Positions 1 through 5,805 of a stretch of DNA of 11,751 nt are shown one piece after another. Source of the stretch: an uncultured Sutterella sp. (lineage in GTDB: Bacteria; Pseudomonadota; Gammaproteobacteria; Burkholderiales; Burkholderiaceae_F). The notes beneath the pieces are model-generated. The model had not been told where the DNA came from. It saw nothing but the letters and a program-made list of their open reading frames with translations, and did not search any database. Numbering within the stretch: position 1 is the stretch's first letter; each line of letters opens with the position of its first letter. The translations under genes were made by a program, and so were the position numbers. The stretch covers positions 1-11,751 of the forward strand of contig CAJLHF010000053.1 of NCBI GenBank assembly GCA_905206365.1. The letters run 5' to 3'.

Positions 1-52
1 CTGACGGCTCGGTAGGGAATCTCCGTCCCCTTTAGGGCGGAGAGGATGTCAA
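1..52 (+). mobile_element. Right end of an IS200/IS605-type (TnpB) element, partial
   Basis: A hairpin is formed by TCTCCG (20-25) with CGGAGA (38-43) and CCC (27-29) with GGG (35-37), with T26 bulged and a five-base loop CTTTA (30-34). It is followed directly by GGATGTCAA (44-52). A GC-rich hairpin followed by GGATGTCAA resembles the right ends of IS200/IS605 elements, where TCAA-like tetranucleotides are cleaved by the TnpA transposase. In tnpB-carrying members this region also encodes the 3' end of the omega RNA that guides TnpB. The element body, and any tnpB, would lie to the left outside the window, so I cannot tell whether it is intact. If correct, the element/host junction is at 52/53. 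The assignment rests on pattern memory, not on an alignment. Confidence 0.55.
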
Positions 53-210
53 GAACCGATACGGCCGAGCCCTGTGCATCTCGGCGAATTTGCGTTATCG
101 TGTTTTCAAACGGAGGAGAAAAATTCGACAACCGGCCGGGAAGGTTTGAAGACGTCGGAAAACACCCGAAAGAAGAGCCCTCGGCCGGACGCTCCTCGAA
201 GGAGTACGTC

Positions 211-633
211 ATGCGCAAACCGATCATCGCCTTCATGCTCGCCGCGAGCGCGCTCGCTCTCGCCCTCTCGGCGCCGGCGGGCGCCCGTCCGCCCTTCCCG
301 CCGCCCGGCCATCGGCCCCCGCCCGCTTTCCACCGACCGCCGCCTCCGCCCGCCTACTACCGCGTGCATCATCACAACGACTACTGGGTGGCGCCGCTCC
401 TGGTCGGCGGGGCGCTCCTCGGCACGCAACTCTACCTCGACTCGCGCCGCGAGCCCGAGGTCGTCGTCGTTCCTCAAACGACCGTGCCCGCTACGCCGCC
501 CGTGCCGCAGGTCTATACCTGGTACTGGTGCGAGAGCGAAGGCGCCTACTACCCGAGCGTGCCTGCCTGCCCGCTCGGTTGGACCCCGGTCACGGGAACA
601 AGCCCGACACAGCCGCCCGCGCCGCCTCGGTAA
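211..633 (+). CDS. Small exported Pro/His/Tyr-rich protein of unknown function
   Basis: I do not recognise this 140-aa protein. The ATG at 211 is chosen because AAGGAG (199-204) sits 6 nt upstream and the protein then begins with a classical signal peptide: MRK, a hydrophobic stretch to about residue 20, and a likely cleavage after APAGA (residue 25). The frame stays open upstream to 46, but that part runs into the transposon end and is not signal-like. The mature protein has a Pro/His-rich stretch (26-56), a hydrophobic segment (59-76, WVAPLLVGGALLGTQLYL), a Val/Pro/Thr linker, and an aromatic region WYWCESEGAYYPSVPACPLGW (104-124) with two cysteines (107, 120) that could form a disulfide. 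Similar Tyr/Trp-rich CxxxxGYYPxV..C..GW endings are, as I recall, found in small envelope proteins of Proteobacteria. An envelope or outer-membrane-associated location is inferred. It ends at its own terminator (682-715). Confidence 0.75.
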   Translation: MRKPIIAFMLAASALALALSAPAGARPPFPPPGHRPPPAFHRPPPPPAYYRVHHHNDYWVAPLLVGGALLGTQLYLDSRREPEVVVVPQTTVPATPPVPQVYTWYWCESEGAYYPSVPACPLGWTPVTGTSPTQPPAPPR

Positions 634-681
634 AGTCGACGGCTCCCGGGTGACATCGTTCGGTACCAAGACGAACAAACG

Positions 682-715
682 AAGCCCCGACATCCGTTCG
701 GTTGCCGGGGCTTTT
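682..715. terminator. Bidirectional intrinsic terminator between the exported-protein gene and radA
   Basis: AAGCCCCG (682-689) pairs perfectly with CGGGGCTT (706-713). TTTT follows on the plus strand (712-715). It lies between two convergent genes (stops at 633 and 739). On the plus strand it would end the upstream exported-protein gene. On the minus strand it would end alr-radA, though the minus-strand U run is short. Confidence 0.75.
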
Positions 716-738
716 CGTTCCTTTCGAATCTTCGGAAC

Positions 739-2145
739 TCAGTCGACGTCGTCCGAGAGCACCGCGCGCAAGGCATCCGCCAGACGGTCCACCGCCACCA
801 CCCGCAAGCCTTCGATCGGGGTCTTCGGGGCGTTCGCGCGCGGAATGACGGCCTTTGAAAAACCGAGCTTCGCCGCTTCGCGAAGACGCTCCTGCCCGCG
901 GGGCGCCGGACGGATTTCACCCGCAAGCCCCACTTCGCCGAAGACGACGAGCCCCTTCGAGAGGGCCTTGTTGCGAATGCTCGAATAGATGGCCGCGAGA
1001 ACCGCCAAGTCCGCGGCCGTTTCGGAAATCTTCACGCCACCCACGGCGTTGATGAAGACGTCCTGATCGAAGCACGCCACACCCGCATGACGATGCAAAA
1101 CAGCAAGGAGCATCGAGAGACGTTGCGCGTCGATCCCGACCGCGAGACGGCGCGGTGCCGGACTGTGACTTTCGTCGACGAGCGCTTGGATTTCGACGAG
1201 GAGCGGGCGCGTCCCTTCCTGCGTGACGAGCACGGTCGATCCGGGAATGTTCGACTTGTATTCCGAGAGGAAAATGGCCGAGGGGTTCGTGACGCCGCGC
1301 AACCCGTGGTCGGTCATCGCGAAGACGCCGAGTTCGTTCACGGCACCGAAGCGGTTTTTGAAGGCGCGAATGAGGCGGAAGTTGGAGTGAGTATCCCCTT
1401 CGAAGTAGAGCACCGTGTCGACGATGTGCTCCAGAATGCGCGGCCCCGCGAGCGCGCCGTCCTTCGTGACGTGCCCGACGAAAACGAGCGTAATCCCGTG
1501 GCTCTTTGCGATGCGCGTCAGGCGCGCAGCGCACTCGCGCACCTGCGAGACCGACCCCGGAGCGCTGTCGAGCTGCCCCGAAAAGAGCGTCTGAATCGAG
1601 TCGATCACGACGAATTCGGGCTTTTTCTCGGAAAGAACCGCTTCAATCTGCTCGAGTTCGATTTCGCTCATGAGCTGCAACCCGTGCGGATCGATCTGAA
1701 GGCGCTGCGCGCGGATCGCGATCTGCGAGGCGCTTTCTTCGCCCGAAACGTAGAGGGCGCTGACGCCCAACTGCTTCAAGCGGGCCATCACCTGAAGGAG
1801 AATCGTCGACTTCCCGATCCCGGGGTCCCCGCCGATCAGCGCCACGCCTCCGCGCACGAGGCCGCCGCCCATCACGCGGTCGAATTCGCTCAGGCCCGTG
1901 AGAATGCGGGGCGCTTCGTCGGTGCTGACGTCAGCGAGATCCTGAAGGGACCCCGTCGTGTCGACGAAGCCCTTCGGTGTGGGGCGGACCGAACCGTAAC
2001 GGGCAGCCGCGCCTTCGGCGACGGTGAATTCCCGGAGCGTATTCCAGGCTTTGCAGTGCGGACACTGGCCCTGCCACTTTGCCGTCGTACCGCCGCAGTC
2101 GCTGCAGACGAATTCGGTGCGGGTCTTTTTCGTTTTGGGTGCCAT
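739..2145 (-). CDS. radA: DNA repair protein RadA (Sms), branch-migration ATPase
   Basis: This is a 468-aa RadA, close to the usual length of about 455-460. RadA is a RecA-like, DNA-dependent ATPase that promotes branch migration of recombination intermediates. All parts are visible: a four-cysteine zinc finger (CSDC 14-17, CPHC 28-31), Walker A GGDPGIGKST (105-114), Walker B VVIDS (Asp182), the RadA signature KNRFG (263-267), and a C-terminal Lon-protease-like domain. The ATG at 2145 is preferred over upstream in-frame starts because GAGGAA lies 6 nt before it and the protein then starts just ahead of the zinc finger. The gene follows alr on the same strand with a 104-nt gap, so co-transcription is likely. 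It ends at the bidirectional terminator shared with the exported-protein gene. Confidence 0.97.
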   Translation of the reverse strand: MAPKTKKTRTEFVCSDCGGTTAKWQGQCPHCKAWNTLREFTVAEGAAARYGSVRPTPKGFVDTTGSLQDLADVSTDEAPRILTGLSEFDRVMGGGLVRGGVALIGGDPGIGKSTILLQVMARLKQLGVSALYVSGEESASQIAIRAQRLQIDPHGLQLMSEIELEQIEAVLSEKKPEFVVIDSIQTLFSGQLDSAPGSVSQVRECAARLTRIAKSHGITLVFVGHVTKDGALAGPRILEHIVDTVLYFEGDTHSNFRLIRAFKNRFGAVNELGVFAMTDHGLRGVTNPSAIFLSEYKSNIPGSTVLVTQEGTRPLLVEIQALVDESHSPAPRRLAVGIDAQRLSMLLAVLHRHAGVACFDQDVFINAVGGVKISETAADLAVLAAIYSSIRNKALSKGLVVFGEVGLAGEIRPAPRGQERLREAAKLGFSKAVIPRANAPKTPIEGLRVVAVDRLADALRAVLSDDVD

Positions 2146-2221
2146 CGAGCGTTCCTCGCGAAGGGAGCGCCGCGGCACTCCCCGAAGAGACGGGGGAAGA
2201 ATGAAGAACGGATGAGAAGGA

Positions 2222-2243
2222 AACGGGTCCGATGCGACCCGCT
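2222..2243 (-). terminator. Weak hairpin just after alr, possible attenuator
   Basis: Read on the minus strand, CGGGTC pairs with GACCCG around the loop GCATCG, extended by a G-U and an A-U pair to 8 bp, and followed by only three Ts. It begins seven bases after the alr stop, inside the alr-radA gap. It may reduce read-through into radA or protect the alr mRNA end. The short T run makes full termination unlikely. Confidence 0.35.
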
Positions 2244-2249
2244 CCGAGC

Positions 2250-3335
2250 TCACGCGTTCTTCACGTTGATCGGCACGCGGCGCGCCAGCGCGCAGATGAG
2301 CTCGTAACCGATCGTGCCGCAGGCGGAAGCGACGCGGTTGACGGGGAGGTGCTTGCCCCAGAGTTCGACCGTGGAACCGAGCGTTGCGGCCGGGATGTCC
2401 GTCACGTCGATTTCGAGCATGTCCATCGAAACCGCACCCGCAAGCGGTGCGATCTGCCCCTCGACCCACACGGGAGCACCGTCCGGCATCGAGCGGGGGT
2501 AACCGTCCGCGTACCCGCACGCCACCACCGCGATGCGCGAGGGGCGCTTCGCGATCCAGCGCGAGCCGTACCCTACGGCTTCGCCCGGGGCAATTTGCTG
2601 CACGGCGATGATCTTCGCGCAGAGCGTCATCGCCGGGACGAGCCCGAGTTCTTCGGACGTGATGTGCGCGTCGGGGCTGATCCCGTAGAGCGCCACCCCG
2701 GCGCGAACGGCGTTGCCGCCCACTTCGGGGTGCCAGAGAATGCCCGCGGAATTGGCCATGCAGGCGGCGGTTCCGCCGTTCGCAAGGCGCCCCATGCGAG
2801 TCAGCTGCTTTCCGACCGACGCGGGCGCGTCCCCGAGGTACGAGGGTTCGGCGTTCGCAAAGTGCGTGACCACCCCCATCACCCGCACGCCCTTGATGGC
2901 GGTGAGCTGATCGTAGACGGTGTTCACCTCGACGGGGAGAAAGCCGAGACGGTTCATCCCGGAATTCACTTTGATGTGGCAGCGAACGTCCTTCAGGTTC
3001 ATGCGCTTGAGGATTTCAATCTGCCAGGGCGAATGGATCACGGTCTCGACGCCGATCGTCTGCAAGGGCTCGATGTCGGTTTCGTCGAAAAAACCTTCGA
3101 GAAGGAGAATGCGCTTTTTCCAACCGCACCGGCGCGCGCGCTCGGCGTCGCAAAGATCGATGGTCGCCAAACCGTCCGCCGCCTCAAAGGCCTTCACTGC
3201 GTTTTCCAAGCCGTGCCCGTAGGCGTTTGCCTTGACGACCGCCCAGACCGTTCGCCCCTCGGCGCGCTCGCGAAGTACGTTCAGGTTGTGGCGAAGCGCA
3301 TCAAGATCGATTTCGGCATATATGGGGCGCGGCAC
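2250..3335 (-). CDS. alr: Alanine racemase (PLP-dependent, GTG start)
   Basis: Alr interconverts L- and D-alanine using pyridoxal phosphate and supplies D-alanine for peptidoglycan in the cytoplasm. The 361-aa length is typical. The N-terminal YAEIDLDALRHN (6-17) leads into AVVKANAYGHG (32-42), in which Lys35 is the PLP-binding lysine. KVNSGMNRLGF (122-132) matches the conserved substrate-pocket strand, RAGVALYGISP (211-221) is conserved, and GYADGYPR (274-281) carries the second catalytic base, Tyr275. The start is GTG at 3335: GGAGGA (3343-3348) is 7 nt upstream and homology begins immediately after it. An open frame extends upstream to 3632 but its composition is not Alr-like. It is probably the first gene of an alr-radA operon, divergent from lplT. 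Whether the cell has a second, catabolic racemase cannot be seen here. Confidence 0.96.
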   Translation of the reverse strand: MPRPIYAEIDLDALRHNLNVLRERAEGRTVWAVVKANAYGHGLENAVKAFEAADGLATIDLCDAERARRCGWKKRILLLEGFFDETDIEPLQTIGVETVIHSPWQIEILKRMNLKDVRCHIKVNSGMNRLGFLPVEVNTVYDQLTAIKGVRVMGVVTHFANAEPSYLGDAPASVGKQLTRMGRLANGGTAACMANSAGILWHPEVGGNAVRAGVALYGISPDAHITSEELGLVPAMTLCAKIIAVQQIAPGEAVGYGSRWIAKRPSRIAVVACGYADGYPRSMPDGAPVWVEGQIAPLAGAVSMDMLEIDVTDIPAATLGSTVELWGKHLPVNRVASACGTIGYELICALARRVPINVKNA

Positions 3336-3474
3336 GACGTTATCCTCCGGGAAAAAACTTCGCCCCCGGCGATTTTCGCCGCGAACCCCATCGCACGCCG
3401 AACCCGCCGCCCGTAAGGGCAGGCACGCGCACGCGAGCCGGGTCCGCCCGATACGACGGAGGCACGGTTCCGAG

Positions 3475-3480
3475 ATTTTA
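3475..3480 (-). promoter_or_regulatory. Candidate -10 box for alr
   Basis: TAAAAT on the minus strand (3480 to 3475) is a near-consensus -10 box in otherwise GC-rich sequence, about 140 bp before the alr start. I cannot point to a convincing -35 at 16-18 bp, so this is only a candidate. Confidence 0.3.
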
Positions 3481-3592
3481 CGCTTCCCTCCGCCGGGGAA
3501 CCTCGCTTCGCAACAAACCGACACGTTTCCCGAAGCCTCGTTTCGTCGGCGTGCGCGCCCGGTCAAGGTCGGTTCACTTTCAACCGGAGTCC

Positions 3593-3622
3593 GTTTTTTT
3601 GACCGAGCTCGTTTGCTACACT
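3593..3622 (+). promoter_or_regulatory. Candidate lplT promoter
   Basis: TACACT (3617-3622) is a good -10 candidate, 59 bp ahead of the lplT ATG. The T-rich stretch at 3593-3600 lies at about -35 spacing but is poor. The better-looking TTGACC (3599-3604) is only 12 bp from the -10, which is too close for normal sigma-70 spacing. The box assignment is therefore uncertain. Confidence 0.35.
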
Positions 3623-3681
3623 TCGGTAACATTTGTTTCGGCCTTCCCGCGTTCGGTAGGCCCAGGCTAGGACATTACTCA

Positions 3682-4998
3682 ATGAAACGTGGTTTCTACA
3701 CCATCATGGCGGCGCAGTTTCTTTCTTCGCTTGCCGACAATGCCCTGCTCATCGCCGCCATCGCGCTGCTCGCTTCGATCGGCGCGCCGGAGTGGATGAC
3801 TCCGCTGCTCAAACTCTTTTTCGTCGTCAGTTACGTGTTGCTCGCCGCCTGGGTGGGCCTTTTCGCCGACTCGATGCCGAAGGGCCGGGTCATGTTTCTC
3901 ACGAACTTCCTGAAAGCGTGTGGGTGCCTCCTGATGCTCTTCGGCGGCCATCCCCTCCTGGCCTACGCGATCGTGGGCGTGGGAGCCGCAGCCTATTCGC
4001 CCGCCAAGTACGGGATTCTCACTGAACTCCTGCCCCCCGAAAAGCTCGTCGTCGCCAACGGTTGGATCGAAGGGCTTACGGTGGGCTCCATCATCCTCGG
4101 GGTCGTGCTCGGGGGGGTACTCATCAAGCCCGAAGTAGCACAGCCGATTTTGAACATCTTCGGTCTTGAGGCGATCGGTCTTCACACCTACGCCGAAGGT
4201 GCGATCTTTGCGATCGCCTTCGTCTACCTCGCCGCCTCGATCGTCAACCTCGCGATCCCCGATACGGGCGCACGCTACCCGAAACAAAAGCTCGATCCGA
4301 TCGATTCGATCCGCGGCTTCATGTCAAGCTGCCGCCTCCTCTGGCACGACCGACTCGGACAGATTTCGCTTTCCGTCACGACGCTTTTCTGGGGTGCGGG
4401 CGCCGTCCTGCAGTTTCTCGTTCTCAAGTGGTGCGACCACGCGCTCGGGATGGACCTCTCGCAGGGAGCCGTCATGCAGGCCGTGGTGAGCCTCGGGATT
4501 GCGATCGGCGCCGTGCTTGCCGCCGCCAAGGTTCCCCTGAAGCGCTCGCTCTCCGTTTTGCCGATGGGGATCTGCATGGGGGCGCTCGTCACCCTCACGG
4601 CTTACTTCACGAAGGACTTGGCTCCCGCAGGCGGGCTCGACCTTTTCGGATTCGAACTTTCCTGGGCCGTTCTCATGGCGGCGCTCGTCATGGTGCTCGT
4701 CGGCATTTGCGCTGGCTTTTTCGTCGTTCCGATGAACGCCCTCCTGCAGCACCGCGGTCATGTCCTGATGAGCGCGGGGCGCTCCATCGCCGTACAGAAC
4801 TTCAACGAAAATCTCTCGATTCTCGTGATGCTCGGCGTCTATTCGCTTCTCATCCTCTTCGATCTCTCGGTGCCCGCCACGATGGTGATCTTCGGACTCT
4901 TCGTGATGACGTCGATGGGGCTCGTGATCTGGAAGCACCGCCGCAATCAGGCCGAGTACGACAGCACGCACCTGATCGGCGAAGAAAAGCGCCACTGA
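3682..4998 (+). CDS. lplT: Lysophospholipid transporter LplT (MFS inner-membrane flippase)
   Basis: This 438-aa polytopic membrane protein of the major facilitator superfamily matches the LplT type, which moves lysophospholipids across the inner membrane so that an acyltransferase can re-acylate them. The N-terminus MKRGFYTIMAAQFLSSLADN (1-20) followed by a hydrophobic helix is characteristic. GLFADSMPKGRVM (59-71) is the MFS loop motif between helices 2 and 3, with Asp63, Lys67 and Arg69. About eleven to twelve hydrophobic helices follow, with a central cytoplasmic loop around residues 190-215 and a charged C-terminal tail. The ATG at 3682 is chosen by N-terminal similarity; only a weak TAGGA lies about ten bases upstream. 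The protein is longer than the E. coli one (about 397 aa). No acyltransferase gene (aas) is adjacent, unlike in E. coli. Position beside alr-radA supports the call. A related MFS substrate cannot be fully excluded. Confidence 0.85.
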   Translation: MKRGFYTIMAAQFLSSLADNALLIAAIALLASIGAPEWMTPLLKLFFVVSYVLLAAWVGLFADSMPKGRVMFLTNFLKACGCLLMLFGGHPLLAYAIVGVGAAAYSPAKYGILTELLPPEKLVVANGWIEGLTVGSIILGVVLGGVLIKPEVAQPILNIFGLEAIGLHTYAEGAIFAIAFVYLAASIVNLAIPDTGARYPKQKLDPIDSIRGFMSSCRLLWHDRLGQISLSVTTLFWGAGAVLQFLVLKWCDHALGMDLSQGAVMQAVVSLGIAIGAVLAAAKVPLKRSLSVLPMGICMGALVTLTAYFTKDLAPAGGLDLFGFELSWAVLMAALVMVLVGICAGFFVVPMNALLQHRGHVLMSAGRSIAVQNFNENLSILVMLGVYSLLILFDLSVPATMVIFGLFVMTSMGLVIWKHRRNQAEYDSTHLIGEEKRH

Positions 4999-5020
4999 GA
5001 ACCATTCGGCTCCAAAACAC

Positions 5021-5058
5021 AGACCGCTCGAACGACACCGTTCGGGCGGTCTTTTTTT
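5021..5058. terminator. Strong intrinsic terminator after lplT
   Basis: A 14-bp stem, AGACCGCTCGAACG (5021-5034) with CGTTCGGGCGGTCT (5039-5052), has one T-G wobble, an ACAC loop and a run of seven Ts (5052-5058). It ends lplT on the plus strand. It also lies 20 bp past the stop of the convergent unknown gene, and could end that transcript too, with a poorer U run (GTGTTTT). Confidence 0.92.
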
Positions 5059-5078
5059 CGGGGGCCCGAGACGGCACG

Positions 5079-5696
5079 TCAATCCGCTTCGAGGGAGGTC
5101 GGTACGGCCGGTTCCGCAAGCGCGGCGAGCACCTCGCCCGTCGTCCGGTTGATGCACTCCGGGTCACACCGGCGATAGGGCGAAATGTCCGTGTCGTCGG
5201 ACGTCAGCAGATCGAGAAAAGCCGCCGCGAAATTAACGAAGCAAAGGCCCTCGTCCGTTTCCGCATCGATTCCGGGAATGTCGAAAAACGCCATGTGGCT
5301 CGTGCGCCCTTCGCCCGAGGCGAGCGTCGTTTCCCCGATCGTCATGGAAGCGTCGGGGGCGTCGCATGAAAAGCCCACGGTGACCGTCCCGACGGAGCCC
5401 TTCGCGGCAAAAGTCCCGCGGCATTCGCCGACAGCGAGCTCGAACGACCAGTCGCGCGACGCGTCGACCGAAGGAAGGAGTTCCTGCGCCCGACAACTCG
5501 CCTCTTCGGGCGTGGCGACGCCTGGAATTGCAATGCCGTTTTTCTCAACGACAACGGGCACGTATTCTCCCGTCAGGCCCGTCTTCGTCGCCCGGTCGAC
5601 GAGCAACATGATGCGACACAGGCCAGTGACGGTGTCGACCGACCAATACGGCAAGACGTCGTCGCCCGCCGTAAAAAAACTGAATTCAGCGGCCAT
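5079..5696 (-). CDS. Unrecognised 205-aa protein downstream of sbcC
   Basis: I do not recognise this protein. It is a credible gene: the ATG at 5696 has GGAGGA (5701-5706) four bases upstream, and the composition is that of a normal soluble acidic protein. There is no signal peptide and no membrane segment. The N-terminal part (MAAEFSFFTAGDDVLPYWSV) looks folded rather than coiled. Alternating hydrophobic residues in the middle suggest beta-strands. The C-terminal third contains MAFFDIPGIDAETDEGLCFV and then YRRCDPECINRTTGE. Six cysteines are present; CDPEC could bind metal but is isolated. It lies 109 nt after sbcC on the same strand with no terminator between, so it probably shares the sbcDC transcript. 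That alone does not assign it to DNA repair. Its own stop is close to the lplT terminator. Confidence 0.8.
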   Translation of the reverse strand: MAAEFSFFTAGDDVLPYWSVDTVTGLCRIMLLVDRATKTGLTGEYVPVVVEKNGIAIPGVATPEEASCRAQELLPSVDASRDWSFELAVGECRGTFAAKGSVGTVTVGFSCDAPDASMTIGETTLASGEGRTSHMAFFDIPGIDAETDEGLCFVNFAAAFLDLLTSDDTDISPYRRCDPECINRTTGEVLAALAEPAVPTSLEAD

Positions 5697-5805
5697 GATT
5701 TCCTCCGCTTTCTTATTCGATGATGCCTTGGATTTCAGCTTCGTCCGGAGGACCGAGGGGCTCGACGTCTCCGACGCATCTGACGTACCGACCCCTCGAC
5801 CTTCG

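Larger units (their letters stand above)
3336..3681. other. Divergent intergenic region between alr and lplT
   Basis: This 346-bp region holds the 5' leaders and promoters of two divergent genes, and no credible coding frame with its own ribosome binding site. Next to alr there is a small hairpin CGGCGA/TCGCCG (3367-3381) in the alr leader. Towards lplT the sequence becomes T-rich (3593-3600), as expected for a promoter zone in a GC-rich genome. I see no repeats or clear operators. Confidence 0.6.

Noticed and set aside
61..71. Match ACGGCCGAGCC at 61-71 and GACGGCCGAGCC near 11532-11543 as possible flanking repeats
   Set aside because: Eleven GC-rich bases in an 11.7-kb GC-rich window can match by chance, and nothing else around them is shared.
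46..210. Extended N-terminus of the exported protein back to an ATG at 46
   Set aside because: It would start inside the transposon end, has no ribosome binding site, and would bury a textbook signal peptide that begins at the ATG at 211.
1087..2307. A 406-codon plus-strand open frame opposite radA
   Set aside because: The radA motifs on the minus strand are complete and in order. This frame has shadow-like Arg/Glu/Ala composition and no start signal.
3336..3632. Extended N-terminus of alanine racemase
   Set aside because: The GTG at 3335 has a strong GGAGGA at correct spacing and starts directly at the family N-terminus. The upstream part is Arg/Cys-rich and not Alr-like.
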